Below are positions 22,949 to 31,478 of a stretch of 64,000 nucleotides of DNA, piece by piece. Every line of letters begins with the position of its first letter. Positions within the stretch are counted from its first letter, which is position 1. The notes under the pieces were generated by a model. It ran no database searches. It worked only from the letters and a program-made list of their open reading frames with translations, and was not told the DNA's origin. Origin of the DNA: Streptomyces canus (GTDB lineage: Bacteria; Actinomycetota; Actinomycetes; Streptomycetales; Streptomycetaceae); the NCBI RefSeq assembly GCF_041435015.1, contig NZ_CP107989.1:6696001-6760000 (forward strand). Reading direction: 5' to 3'. Position numbers and translations under genes: made by a program.

Positions 22949-23302
22949 ATGCCAGGGGAACCCCAGGGCGACTGCCTGTTCTGCAAGATCGTCGAAGGCC
23001 ACATCCCGGCGACGATCATCCGGGAGACGGACACCACCATCGCCTTCCGGGACATCAACCCCCAGGCCCCCACCCACGTCCTGGTGATCCCCAAGGCCCA
23101 CTACGAGACTGCGGCGGTGCTCGCCGCCGCCGCGCCCGAGCTGGCCGCCGACGTCCTCCGCGAGACCCAGGCCGTCGCCGACGACGAGAAGCTGGAGAGC
23201 TACCGCACGGTCTTCAACACCGGCAGCGGCGCCGGCCAGACCGTCTGGCACGCCCACGCCCACGTGATCGGCGGCCGCGGCCTGCACTGGCCCCCCGGAT
23301 AA
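22949..23302 (+). CDS. HIT-family nucleotide hydrolase (HinT-like)
   Basis: A 117-aa histidine-triad protein. CLFCKIVEGHIPA at the N-terminus (a CxxC zinc pair) and the active-site triad WHAHAHVIGG near the C-terminus are diagnostic of HinT-type purine nucleoside phosphoramidases. ATG 22949 has GAAAGGA 5 nt upstream; the earlier in-frame ATG at 22916 abuts the tricorn stop and lacks an RBS. Only 6 bp separate it from the RNase Z gene. Confidence 0.92.
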   Translation: MPGEPQGDCLFCKIVEGHIPATIIRETDTTIAFRDINPQAPTHVLVIPKAHYETAAVLAAAAPELAADVLRETQAVADDEKLESYRTVFNTGSGAGQTVWHAHAHVIGGRGLHWPPG

Positions 23303-23308
23303 CCCACC

Positions 23309-24214
23309 GTGTCCGTACGTGAACTGGTCGTCCTCGGCACCGCCAGCCAGGTCCCCACAAGGCACCGCAACCACAACGGCTATCTGCTGCGGTGGGACGG
23401 CGAGGGCATCCTCTTCGACCCCGGCGAGGGCACCCAGCGTCAGATGCTGCGCGCCGGGGTCGCCGCCCACGACCTCAACCGGATTTGTGTCACCCACTTC
23501 CACGGCGACCACTCCCTCGGCCTCGCGGGCGTGATCCAGCGCATCAACCTGGACCGGGTCCCGCACGAGGTCACCGCCCACTACCCGAAGTCGGGGCAGC
23601 GTTTCTTCGACCGGCTGCGGTACGCGACGGCGTACCGGGAGACCGTCCGGCTCACCGAGGCACCGGTCGCCGAGGACGGGGTCATCGCGCGCACCGGCGG
23701 CTACACCCTCCAGGCCCGCAAGCTCTCCCATCCCGTCGAGTCCTACGGCTATCTCCTCACGGAAGCCGACGGTCGCCGCATGCTCCCCGACCGCCTCGCC
23801 GCGTACGGCATCAAGGGGCCCGACGTCGGACGGATCCAGAGGGAAGGCTCCCTCAACGGCATCTCCCTCGACGACGTCAGTGAGGTTCGCCGGGGCCAGC
23901 GGTTCGCGTTCGTCATGGACACCCGCCTCTGCGACGGCGTCCACGCCCTCGCGGCCGGCTGCAACCTGCTCGTCATCGAGTCGACCTTCCTCGACGAGGA
24001 CGAGCAACTCGCCGTGGAGCACGGCCATCTGACCGCCGGTCAGGCCGCGAGGGTGGCCCGCGACGCCGGCGTACGGCATCTCGTGCTCACGCACTTCAGT
24101 CAGCGGTACTCCGAACCGGAGGAGTTCGAGCGGCAGGCGCGGGCGGCCGGCTACGAGGGCGAGCTGACCGTGGCCCACGACCTCCTGCGGGTCCCGGTTC
24201 CGAAACGGCGATAA
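23309..24214 (+). CDS. rnz: Ribonuclease Z (tRNA 3' endonuclease)
   Basis: A 301-aa MBL-fold endonuclease that removes 3' trailers from tRNA precursors. [18 protein letters not shown] at the start, the zinc motif [13 protein letters not shown] (residues about 61-75), FVMDTR and LTHFSQRY near the C-terminus match short-form RNase Z. Length fits. The GTG start lies 6 bp after the HIT gene, so co-transcription is likely. Confidence 0.92.
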   Translation: MSVRELVVLGTASQVPTRHRNHNGYLLRWDGEGILFDPGEGTQRQMLRAGVAAHDLNRICVTHFHGDHSLGLAGVIQRINLDRVPHEVTAHYPKSGQRFFDRLRYATAYRETVRLTEAPVAEDGVIARTGGYTLQARKLSHPVESYGYLLTEADGRRMLPDRLAAYGIKGPDVGRIQREGSLNGISLDDVSEVRRGQRFAFVMDTRLCDGVHALAAGCNLLVIESTFLDEDEQLAVEHGHLTAGQAARVARDAGVRHLVLTHFSQRYSEPEEFERQARAAGYEGELTVAHDLLRVPVPKRR

Positions 24215-24234
24215 AGCGGCCGTACGATGCTCCG

Positions 24235-25224
24235 ATGTCCCTCCCCAAAGCTGAACTGCACCTGCACATCGAAGGCACCCTGGAGCCGGAGCTGGCTTTC
24301 GAGCTGGCCGCGCGCAACGGCGTCGAGCTGCCGTACGCCGACACGGACACGCTCCGCAAGGCGTACCGGTTCGAGGACCTCCAGTCCTTTCTGAACCTGT
24401 ACTACGAGCTCATGGCCGTCCTGCGCACCGAGCGGGACTTCGAGGACCTGGCGAACGCCTATCTCGCCCGGGCCGCGGCGCAGGGGGTGCGGCACGCGGA
24501 GATCTTCTTCGACCCGCAGGCGCACCTCGCGCGGGGCGTGGAGATGGGGACGGTCGTGGAGGGGCTGGGGCGGGCGCTGGCCCACAGCGAGGCCGTGCAC
24601 GGTGTCTCCACGCAGCTGATCATGTGCTTCCTGCGGGACGAGTCCGCGCAGTCCGCGCTCGAGACCCTCGAGGCCGCCAAGCCGTATCTCGACCGGATCG
24701 TCGGTGTGGGGCTCGACTCCGCCGAGGTGGGGCATCCTCCGGTGAAGTTCCGCGAGGTGTACGAGGCCGCGGCGGAGCTGGGACTGCGGCGGGTGGCTCA
24801 CGCCGGGGAGGAGGGGCCGCCGGAGTACATCGTCGAGGCGCTGGACGTGCTCGGGGTGGAGCGAATAGACCATGGGCTGCGGTGCATGGAGTCTGAGGAG
24901 CTGGTCGCGCGGCTGGTGCGGGACCGGGTTCCGCTGACCCTGTGCCCGTTGTCCAACGTGCGGCTTCGTACGGTCGATGTGCTCGCCGACCATCCGTTGC
25001 CGGCGATGCTGGACGCCGGGTTGCTCTGCACGGTGAACTCCGACGACCCGGCGTACTTCGGGGGGTATGCGGGGGACAACTTCGACGCGGTGCGCTCGGC
25101 GCTGGGCCTGGGCGAGGAACGGTTGCGGGAGCTGGCCCGCAACTCCTTCCTCGCGTCCTTCCTGGAGCACGATGAGGAGCTGCGGGCCCGGTACCTTGCG
25201 GAAGTTGACGCGTACGAGTTCTGA
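24235..25224 (+). CDS. Adenosine/adenine deaminase family, probably adenine deaminase
   Basis: A 329-aa amidohydrolase. Metal ligands and catalytic residues are KAELHLHIEG (residues 5-14), HAGEEG, IDHGLR and NSDDPAYFGGY. The last motif, together with LTLCPLSNVRL and the HIEG-T-LEPEL segment, is the pattern of the Aah1-type adenine deaminases rather than true adenosine deaminases (which have TDDP variants). The reaction would be adenine to hypoxanthine plus ammonia in purine salvage. It follows rnz by 20 bp. Confidence 0.85.
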   Translation: MSLPKAELHLHIEGTLEPELAFELAARNGVELPYADTDTLRKAYRFEDLQSFLNLYYELMAVLRTERDFEDLANAYLARAAAQGVRHAEIFFDPQAHLARGVEMGTVVEGLGRALAHSEAVHGVSTQLIMCFLRDESAQSALETLEAAKPYLDRIVGVGLDSAEVGHPPVKFREVYEAAAELGLRRVAHAGEEGPPEYIVEALDVLGVERIDHGLRCMESEELVARLVRDRVPLTLCPLSNVRLRTVDVLADHPLPAMLDAGLLCTVNSDDPAYFGGYAGDNFDAVRSALGLGEERLRELARNSFLASFLEHDEELRARYLAEVDAYEF

Positions 25225-25241
25225 GGTGGCACCGGCGGCAC

Positions 25242-26426
25242 CTATGCGGCCGTTGCCTTGTCGTACGCCTGGGTCTCCACCGGGATCTGCACCACCGGCA
25301 GCGTGCGCCTGCCCGCACCCGTCGCCACCGCCGTCATCGGTACGGCGATCAGCAGCAGGCCGACGGCCAGGACCGTCCCCATCGCCGGGAAGCCGGCCTG
25401 TGTGGCCAGCAGGCTGCCGGTCAGCGGGCCCGCTGCCGTGCCCAGAGAGGACGCCGAGCCGACCAGGACCGCCCAGCGGCCGCGGGGGTCCAGGGAGGCG
25501 GCCAGGCCGATGACGTACGACAGGACGATCGGGTAGAGCGTGTTCCACGCGATCTCGCCGGACGCGAAGGACGTCAGGTCGGTCGCCGAGGCACTGAGGG
25601 TGATGCAGGCGGCGATGAGGACGGTGCCGCCGCCGATGGGGAGCGCGCGGCCGAGGCGCGGGCCCAGGGCGCCCGCGCCGACGACGCCCAGCAGGCCCGC
25701 GCCGAGGGCGATCGCGAAGACCGCGCCGACCGTCGCCTCGGAGAGGTGGGCCTGGGTGAGGCCGATGCGGCCGCTGACGCCCCAGAGGGCGTTCTGGGCG
25801 AGGGACCAGCAGAGCAGGGTGCCGGCGAGGAGGAGGCCGGCCCGGGGGCGGGGGAGCGGGGCACGCGTCTCCTGGCTTCGGGCGGGGGCCGTGGCGAGGG
25901 GGAGACGGCCCGTCAGGGGCCAGACCGCCAGCGCGGTGAGGGCGATCGCGGCCAACGGCCGGCCGTGACCGGGGCCCAGGTGGGGGACGGTCAGGTACAC
26001 GGCGCCCGCGAGTGCGGAGACGCAGAGGAGGCCGACCGTCGTGGTGCGGTGCGGGTCCGGCTGGGCGGCGATGCCGGTGGCGGCCACCGCCGTCGACGTA
26101 CCGGATCCGAAGCCGCCGATCAGCGCGCCCACGACGACGGCCGGGACGGCGTGGGCGAGGGCGGCGCCGCCGTAGCCGAGGACGGCGAGGGTGAGGCCGA
26201 TGCGGGCGAGGGTGCGGGGGCCGACGCGGTCGACGCGGGAGGCGAGCAGGAAGCCTGCCGCCGCCGAACTCAGCAGCAGCGCGCTGCCGACGGCACCCGC
26301 CTCGGTGGCGGTGAGCGGAAGCCCCGAGTCCAGCCTGCCGACCGTGGTCGGGAGGAGGTAGGGGGCGAGGTACCCGGCCGTGAAAAGGGCAACGAGGGGC
26401 CAGGGCAGGGTGGTGCGGGCGGACAC
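25242..26426 (-). CDS. MFS transporter (12 TM, DHA1-like)
   Basis: A 394-aa membrane protein with about twelve hydrophobic segments. The loop 2-3 motif is degenerate (LLASRVDRVGPRTLARIG), as in drug:H+ antiporter-like exporters. There is a GSGTSTAVAATGIA helix and a short C-terminal tail. It starts with GTG at 26426 after GGGAAC. It is convergent with the deaminase and downstream of the IclR gene on the same strand, with 187 bp between. The substrate is unknown. The interval 26427-26613 shows no recognisable feature. Confidence 0.85.
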   Translation of the reverse strand: MSARTTLPWPLVALFTAGYLAPYLLPTTVGRLDSGLPLTATEAGAVGSALLLSSAAAGFLLASRVDRVGPRTLARIGLTLAVLGYGGAALAHAVPAVVVGALIGGFGSGTSTAVAATGIAAQPDPHRTTTVGLLCVSALAGAVYLTVPHLGPGHGRPLAAIALTALAVWPLTGRLPLATAPARSQETRAPLPRPRAGLLLAGTLLCWSLAQNALWGVSGRIGLTQAHLSEATVGAVFAIALGAGLLGVVGAGALGPRLGRALPIGGGTVLIAACITLSASATDLTSFASGEIAWNTLYPIVLSYVIGLAASLDPRGRWAVLVGSASSLGTAAGPLTGSLLATQAGFPAMGTVLAVGLLLIAVPMTAVATGAGRRTLPVVQIPVETQAYDKATAA

Positions 26427-26613
26427 GGGCGTTCCCAGGGCATGCGAAAGAAGCGGCTCGAAAAGGGGGGTGGCGCAGGCCGTCGACGGACAGGAACGCG
26501 CGAAGAATTTGTATCAAGCACGCGGTTGCGGAAGAAGCCCGGGCTGCGTGATGTGGCTCACGTTTCGTTTGGGGCGAGGGAAGTCGGGTAGACAAGCGCG
26601 CTTCACTGCCCGC

Positions 26614-27396
26614 CTAACGCCAACCGGGGGCGCCCCCCGCGCCCGGTGCCGTCGCCTCGATCTTGACTCTGATCTCGCGCATCACCGCGATGATCTGCTG
26701 CTCGTGGTCCGGCGTCAGACGGGCGACCGGGACCGAGCAGCTGATGGCGTCCTGCGCGGGGGAGTCGTAGCGCAGACAGAACCCGAAGCCGACGATGCCG
26801 AGGACGCCCTCCTCGCGGTCGATCGAGTAGCCGCGTGCGCGAACCTCGGCGAGGTCCGCCAGCAGGGACTCGCGAGTGGTGTGGGAGTTCGGGGTGAGTG
26901 CCTCGTACGGCCCCTCGGGGAGCCTCTCGTCGGGCCACTCGGCCAGCAGTGCCTTGCCCAGCGCGCCGACGTGCGCGGGCAGCCGGCGGCCGACCCTGCT
27001 GATCGTCCGCAGGTACTCGTGCGACTCGCGCGTCGCCAGATAGGCCACGTCCCGGCCGTCGAGCCGGCCCATGTGGATCGTCTCGCCCAGCGCCTGGGAC
27101 GCCTCGTCGAGATACGGCCGTACGACCCGCACGCGTGGGTCGGAGTCCAGATAGCTGGTGCCGGTGAGCAGGGCGTGGATGCCGATGCCGTAGAGCGAGC
27201 CGGTGATGTCGGTGCGGACCCAGCCGCGCGAGATCAGGGTCTGGAGCAGCGCGTACATCGAACTGCGCGGCACCGCCAGCGCGTCCGCGAGCTCCTGGAG
27301 CCGTGCCGGGCGGTCGCCGCGCGCGGCCAGCAGTTCGAGGAGCTCGACGGTGCGGGCCGCCGACTTCACCTCGCGGACGCCACCTGTCTCTGACAT
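26614..27396 (-). CDS. IclR-family transcriptional regulator of glucarate genes
   Basis: A 260-aa regulator. The winged helix-turn-helix (residues about 8-65) includes AARTVELLELLA and VPRSSMYALLQTLISRGWV. The IclR effector-binding domain (about 80-250) has GETIHMGRLDGRDVAYLA, VGALGKALLAEWP and GYSIDREE. ATG 27396 is the likely start (MSETGG). It is divergent from kdgD-gudD, and a large concentric palindrome lies between them, so it almost certainly controls those genes, probably with glucarate or a pathway intermediate as effector (inference). Confidence 0.92.
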   Translation of the reverse strand: MSETGGVREVKSAARTVELLELLAARGDRPARLQELADALAVPRSSMYALLQTLISRGWVRTDITGSLYGIGIHALLTGTSYLDSDPRVRVVRPYLDEASQALGETIHMGRLDGRDVAYLATRESHEYLRTISRVGRRLPAHVGALGKALLAEWPDERLPEGPYEALTPNSHTTRESLLADLAEVRARGYSIDREEGVLGIVGFGFCLRYDSPAQDAISCSVPVARLTPDHEQQIIAVMREIRVKIEATAPGAGGAPGWR

Positions 27397-27437
27397 GCGC
27401 CGATGGTAATCGGCCCGCCAAACCCCGCGCCGACCCA

Positions 27438-27466
27438 TTGACGGACCCGATTCGCCTATCTAATCT
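27438..27466 (+). promoter_or_regulatory. kdgD promoter
   Basis: TTGACG (27438-27443) and TAATCT (27461-27466) with optimal 17-nt spacing, a near-consensus vegetative promoter. The expected start near 27473 falls inside the palindromic operator that follows. Confidence 0.75.
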
Positions 27467-27467
27467 C

Positions 27468-27504
27468 CATCTCCATACGTAGATTTCGTCTACATGGGGA
27501 GATG
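27468..27504 (+). promoter_or_regulatory. Concentric palindromic operator, probable IclR-family site
   Basis: Inner arms GTAGA (27479-27483) and TCTAC (27489-27493), and outer arms CATCTCC (27468-27474) and GGAGATG (27498-27504), share the same centre at 27486 with 4-nt gaps on each side. The site covers the predicted transcription start and the likely RBS of kdgD, so binding would repress. Five-base arms with a short spacer are typical of IclR operators. Confidence 0.8.
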
Positions 27505-27511
27505 AGCGAGG

Positions 27512-28456
27512 GTGACCCTCGACCTGGACACGGCCCGACGACTGCGGGACGGCATGGCACGCGGTGTGCTGTCGTTCCCGCTCACGAGCTTCCACGACGA
27601 CGGCACCCTCGACCCGGACGGCTTCCGCACGCATGTCGCCGCCCAGATCGCCACCGGCCCCGGCGCGCTCTTCCCGGCCTGCGGCACCGGTGAGTTCTTC
27701 TCGCTGGACGAGGACGAGTACCGGCAGGTCGTCACCATCGCGGTCGAGGAGGCCGGCGGCCGGCTGCCCGTCGTCGCCGGCATCGGCTACGGCTGGGCGC
27801 AGGCCGTTCGTTTCGCCCGGATCGCCGAGGAGGCGGGCGCGGACGCGCTGCTGGTCCTCCCGCACTACCTGGTCGCCGCCCCGCAGGACGGTCTGGTCGC
27901 GCAGCTGGAGCAGATCGCGGTGCGGACGCGGCTGCCGCTCATCGCCTACCAGCGCGGCCAAGTCGCCTTCGGCATGGACGCGTTCAGGCGGGTCGCCGAG
28001 ATCCCCGGTGTCATCGGCCTCAAGGACGGACACAGCGACCTCGACCGGCTCCAGCGCCTCACGCTCGCCGCCCCCGAAGGCTTCCTGTTCTTCAACGGCG
28101 CCTCCACCGCCGAGATCCAGGCCCGCGCCTACACCACCGTCAACGTCCCCGCCTACTCCTCGGCCGTCCACGCCTTCGCCCCCGAGATCGCGAACGCCTT
28201 CTTCACCGCCCTGCGCGACGGTGACGAGGGCGACGGCACGGTCGGGAAACTGCTGCGCGACTTCTACGTTCCGCTCGTCGAACTCCGCGACCGCGTACCC
28301 GGATACGCCGTCTCGCTGGTGAAGGCGGCGGCACGGCTGCGGGGGCGCCCGGTCGGGCCCGTGCGCGCGCCGCTCACCGATCCGTCGGCCGCCGACCTGG
28401 CGGACCTCGAGCGGCTGCTGGCCTCCGGACTCGACCTCGTAGGAGCCGACCTGTGA
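27512..28456 (+). CDS. kdgD: 5-dehydro-4-deoxyglucarate dehydratase
   Basis: A 314-aa DapA-family TIM barrel. It converts 5-dehydro-4-deoxy-D-glucarate to 2,5-dioxopentanoate with loss of water and CO2. GVLSFPLTSFHDDGTLD at the start, CGTGEFFSL, LPLIAYQRG and the Schiff-base lysine in VIGLKDGHSD match KdgD rather than DapA. It starts at GTG 27512. Its stop overlaps the gudD GTG, so the two act as a coupled pair that takes glucarate to 2,5-dioxopentanoate. Confidence 0.94.
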   Translation: MTLDLDTARRLRDGMARGVLSFPLTSFHDDGTLDPDGFRTHVAAQIATGPGALFPACGTGEFFSLDEDEYRQVVTIAVEEAGGRLPVVAGIGYGWAQAVRFARIAEEAGADALLVLPHYLVAAPQDGLVAQLEQIAVRTRLPLIAYQRGQVAFGMDAFRRVAEIPGVIGLKDGHSDLDRLQRLTLAAPEGFLFFNGASTAEIQARAYTTVNVPAYSSAVHAFAPEIANAFFTALRDGDEGDGTVGKLLRDFYVPLVELRDRVPGYAVSLVKAAARLRGRPVGPVRAPLTDPSAADLADLERLLASGLDLVGADL

Positions 28457-29742
28457 ACCTCACGATCACCGACGTCCGCCTCACACCGATCCTCGTCGCC
28501 GATCCGCCCCTGCTGAACACGCAGGGCGTCCACCAGCCGTACACCCCCCGGCTGATCGTCGAGGTCGAGACCGCCGACGGGGTCACCGGGGTCGGGGAGA
28601 CGTACGGCGACACCAAGTACCTGGAGCTGGCAAGGCCGTTCGCATCGAAGCTGATCGGACGTCAGGTGGGTGACCTGAACGGGCTGTTCACCGTCGCGGA
28701 TCAGGTGACCGTCGATTCCTCCCGGGTCTCCGGACAGGTCGACGTCGGCGGGTTGCGAGGGGTGCAGACGGCCGACAAGCTGCGGCTGTCCGTGGTCTCC
28801 GGGTTCGAGGTCGCCTGCCTCGACGCGCTGGGCAAGGCCCTCGGGCTGCCGGTGCACGCCCTGCTTGGGGGCAAGGTGCGCGACGCGGTCGAGTACAGCG
28901 CGTATCTGTTCTACAAGTGGGCCTCTCACCCTGAGGGCGTCGCCTCCGAGAAGGACGACTGGGGGGCGGCTGTCGACCCCGCGGGGGTGGTGGAGCAGGC
29001 CCGGTTGTTCACGGAGCGCTATGGCTTCACGTCCTTCAAGCTCAAGGGCGGGGTGTTCCCGCCGGACGAGGAGATCGCGGCGGTCAGGGCGCTGGCCGAG
29101 GCGTTTCCCGGGCACCCGTTGCGGCTCGATCCCAACGGGGCCTGGAGCGTGTCGACTTCGCTGAAGGTGGCCGCGGAGCTCGGCGATGTCCTGGAGTATC
29201 TGGAGGATCCCGCGCTGGGGACGGCGGCCATGGCCGAGGTCTCCGCCGGGACCGATGTCCCGCTGGCCACCAACATGTGTGTGACGACCTTCGCGGAGAT
29301 CAAGGAGGCGTTCGCCCGGGACGCGGTTCAGGTGGTGCTCTCGGATCACCACTACTGGGGCGGGCTGCGGAACACCCAACAACTCGCCGCGATCTGCCGG
29401 ACGTTCGGGGTGGGAGTGTCCATGCACTCCAACACGCATCTGGGGATCTCGCTCGCCGCGATGACGCATGTCGCGTCCACCGTGCCCAACCTTCACCACG
29501 CCTGTGACTCGCACTATCCATGGCAGTCGGAGGACGTGCTCAGCGAGCGGCTGACGTTCGAGGGCGGGGCCGTGAAGGTCTCCGACGCGCCCGGCCTCGG
29601 TGTCGAACTCGACCGGGAGAAGGTGGAGTTCCTGCATCGGCGGTGGCTCGATGACGACGGTTCGCTGCGGGAGCGGGACGACGCCGCGGCCATGCGGGTG
29701 GCCGAGCCGGGGTGGGTCACGCCGGTTGTGCCTCGCTGGTAG
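28453..29742 (+). CDS. gudD: Glucarate dehydratase (enolase superfamily)
   Basis: A 429-aa enolase-superfamily enzyme that dehydrates D-glucarate (or L-idarate) to 5-dehydro-4-deoxyglucarate. Catalytic K196 and K198 lie in the KxK motif FKLKGG. LDPNGAW and TNMCVT hold metal ligands, and SDHHYWGG with MHSNTHLG carry the His base of the glucarate dehydratase subgroup. The GTG overlaps the end of kdgD. No uptake transporter for glucarate lies next to the pair. The interval 29743-30025 that follows shows only GC-rich short inverted repeats. Confidence 0.93.
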   Translation: MNLTITDVRLTPILVADPPLLNTQGVHQPYTPRLIVEVETADGVTGVGETYGDTKYLELARPFASKLIGRQVGDLNGLFTVADQVTVDSSRVSGQVDVGGLRGVQTADKLRLSVVSGFEVACLDALGKALGLPVHALLGGKVRDAVEYSAYLFYKWASHPEGVASEKDDWGAAVDPAGVVEQARLFTERYGFTSFKLKGGVFPPDEEIAAVRALAEAFPGHPLRLDPNGAWSVSTSLKVAAELGDVLEYLEDPALGTAAMAEVSAGTDVPLATNMCVTTFAEIKEAFARDAVQVVLSDHHYWGGLRNTQQLAAICRTFGVGVSMHSNTHLGISLAAMTHVASTVPNLHHACDSHYPWQSEDVLSERLTFEGGAVKVSDAPGLGVELDREKVEFLHRRWLDDDGSLRERDDAAAMRVAEPGWVTPVVPRW

Positions 29743-30025
29743 CGCTGGAGGGGGCTGCGTGCGGACGTGCGGTCCCTCTCGCCGCGTTCAGGGTTCCGCC
29801 GACCCGCGGCGGGGGTCGTGACGAGCGGATTCGGACGCGGACGGAGAGGGCCCCGGCGGTCACCGCTGCCCCTGGAGCCCCTGGAGCCCCACCCGGCGCG
29901 CCCGGACGGCGCGCCCGGGACCTGCGACGGCCTGACGTGGCGGGCGGGTCGCAGGTGAGCGCCGACGCGTTGTCGGCCGTGTGGTGCAGACTGGCCTGAT
30001 CCGCACCACGTCCAGGGAGCGCACC

Positions 30026-31183
30026 GTGATCGCGTCCAACGCGTCCACCGGAAAGGGACCGTCGCACTTCGGAGGGACCGGGCACGGCCAGGCCCGGGTC
30101 GACCCTCTCGCAGCTCTGCGCGTATCCGACGATCCACCCTGGGACGTCTATCTCACCGGCACCGTGTTCCTCGACATCATCTTCACCGGGCTCGACTCCG
30201 CCCCGGTGCGCGGGACCGAGTCCTGGGCGCGCGGGATGGGGTCGAGCCCCGGCGGAGTGGCGAACATGGCCACGGCCCTGGCCCGGCTCGGGCTGCGCAC
30301 CTCACTGGCCGCGGCCTTCGGCGACGACCACTACGGCGAGTACTGCTGGGACGCCCTCGAGCAGGGCGAGGGCATCGACCTCTCCCCGTCCCGGACGGTC
30401 CCCGGCTGGCACTCCCCGGTCACCGTGTCGATGGCGTACGAGGGCGAACGCACCATGGTCTCGCACGGCCACGAGCCGCCCCCGGAGGCCGTGCTCGTCC
30501 AGGAGGGCGCGCCTGACTGCCCCCCATGCGCGCGTGCGGCGGTGGCGTCCCTGGAGCCGGGAAAGCGTGCCCCCTGGATCGCTCAGGCGGCACACGAGGG
30601 CACCCGCATCTTCGCCGACGTCGGCTGGGACGAGACCGGGGCGTGGGACCTGGCGGGCCTCGCCGACCTCGAACACTGCGAGGCCTTCCTGCCGAACGCG
30701 CAGGAGGCGATGCACTACACCGGCGCCACCTGCCCCCGGGAGGCCGCCCATGCCCTCACCGAACACGTACCGCTCGCCGTGGTCACCCTCGGCGCGGAGG
30801 GCGCGTACGCCGTGGACCGGCGTACCGGGGAGACCGCCGAGGTCCCGGCGATCGAGGTCCAGGCGCTCGATCCGACCGGCGCCGGGGACGTCTTCGTGGC
30901 CGGCTTCGTCACCGGCACCCTCGCGGGCTGGCCGCTGGCGGACCGCCTGGCCTTCGCCGGCCTGACCGCCGCGCTCTCCGTCCAGGAGTTCGGCGGCTCC
31001 CTCTCCGCGCCGGGCTGGTCCGAGATCGGCGCCTGGTGGCGCAAGGTCCAGTCCGTCGACTCCCAGGACCCGACCGCCCTGCGCCGGTACGCCTTCCTGG
31101 CAGACCTGGTCCCGGAGGAGGAGTCCCCGGTCTGGCCCCTGCGACGGGCGGTACCGACGATCGGATTCGGCCGGTCGGTCTGA
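30026..31183 (+). CDS. PfkB-family carbohydrate kinase
   Basis: A 385-aa ribokinase-like sugar kinase. N-terminal signature GSSPGGVANMATALARLG (residues about 71-88) and C-terminal PfkB signature LDPTGAGDVFVAGF, which holds the catalytic Asp and anion hole, are intact. The start GTG at 30026 has AGGGAG upstream. The substrate cannot be named. It follows the glucarate genes by 283 bp but the KdgD route needs no kinase, so membership of that pathway is doubtful. It is convergent with the FAD-subunit gene. Confidence 0.85.
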   Translation: MIASNASTGKGPSHFGGTGHGQARVDPLAALRVSDDPPWDVYLTGTVFLDIIFTGLDSAPVRGTESWARGMGSSPGGVANMATALARLGLRTSLAAAFGDDHYGEYCWDALEQGEGIDLSPSRTVPGWHSPVTVSMAYEGERTMVSHGHEPPPEAVLVQEGAPDCPPCARAAVASLEPGKRAPWIAQAAHEGTRIFADVGWDETGAWDLAGLADLEHCEAFLPNAQEAMHYTGATCPREAAHALTEHVPLAVVTLGAEGAYAVDRRTGETAEVPAIEVQALDPTGAGDVFVAGFVTGTLAGWPLADRLAFAGLTAALSVQEFGGSLSAPGWSEIGAWWRKVQSVDSQDPTALRRYAFLADLVPEEESPVWPLRRAVPTIGFGRSV

Positions 31184-31478
31184 GGGCGGGCCGGAGGTAT
31201 CGCCGCCGGCCGGTTCTGTCCCTGCGGCTCGTCGGTGTCGGGGGGGGGGGGGGGCGGTGTTGCGGTGGGGGCGGCCTGCTTCCGCGGGCTCGGCGGGGAG
31301 GCGGGGCCTGGTGGTGTCGCGGCTGGGTGGTCCGTGTTCCTGGCTCGTTGACGGTGACGGAGGTGGCCGGGCGGTATCACCGCTGGTCGACCTGTCCCTG
31401 CGGCTCGTCGAGGAGGTCGAGGTCGGGCCCCTGTCGCCTCGGGCGGTCCGGCTCCGCGGCACCTGGAGCAATGGTTCG
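31184..31478. other. Non-coding convergent junction with a G15 tract and degenerate repeats
   Basis: The space between convergent genes holds fifteen consecutive G residues at 31240-31254. CTGTCCCTGCGGCTCGTCG occurs exactly at 31216-31234 and again at 31392-31410, each preceded by a related GGTATC(G/A)CCGC segment, which points to an old ~176-bp duplication. A third, weaker match lies near 31330. No gene is supported. Sequence reliability around the G tract is uncertain. Confidence 0.7.

Noticed and set aside
18409..23094. A 1561-codon minus-strand open frame across the VOC, lipoprotein and tricorn genes
   Set aside because: It is a GC-driven shadow: the plus strand carries clear protein families throughout, and the minus translation is low-complexity Arg/Gly/Val without motifs.
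29743..30025. Small gene in the gap after gudD
   Set aside because: No frame has both a plausible start with RBS and protein-like composition; only GC-rich short inverted repeats (such as GTGGTGC/GCACCAC at 29981-30009) are seen.
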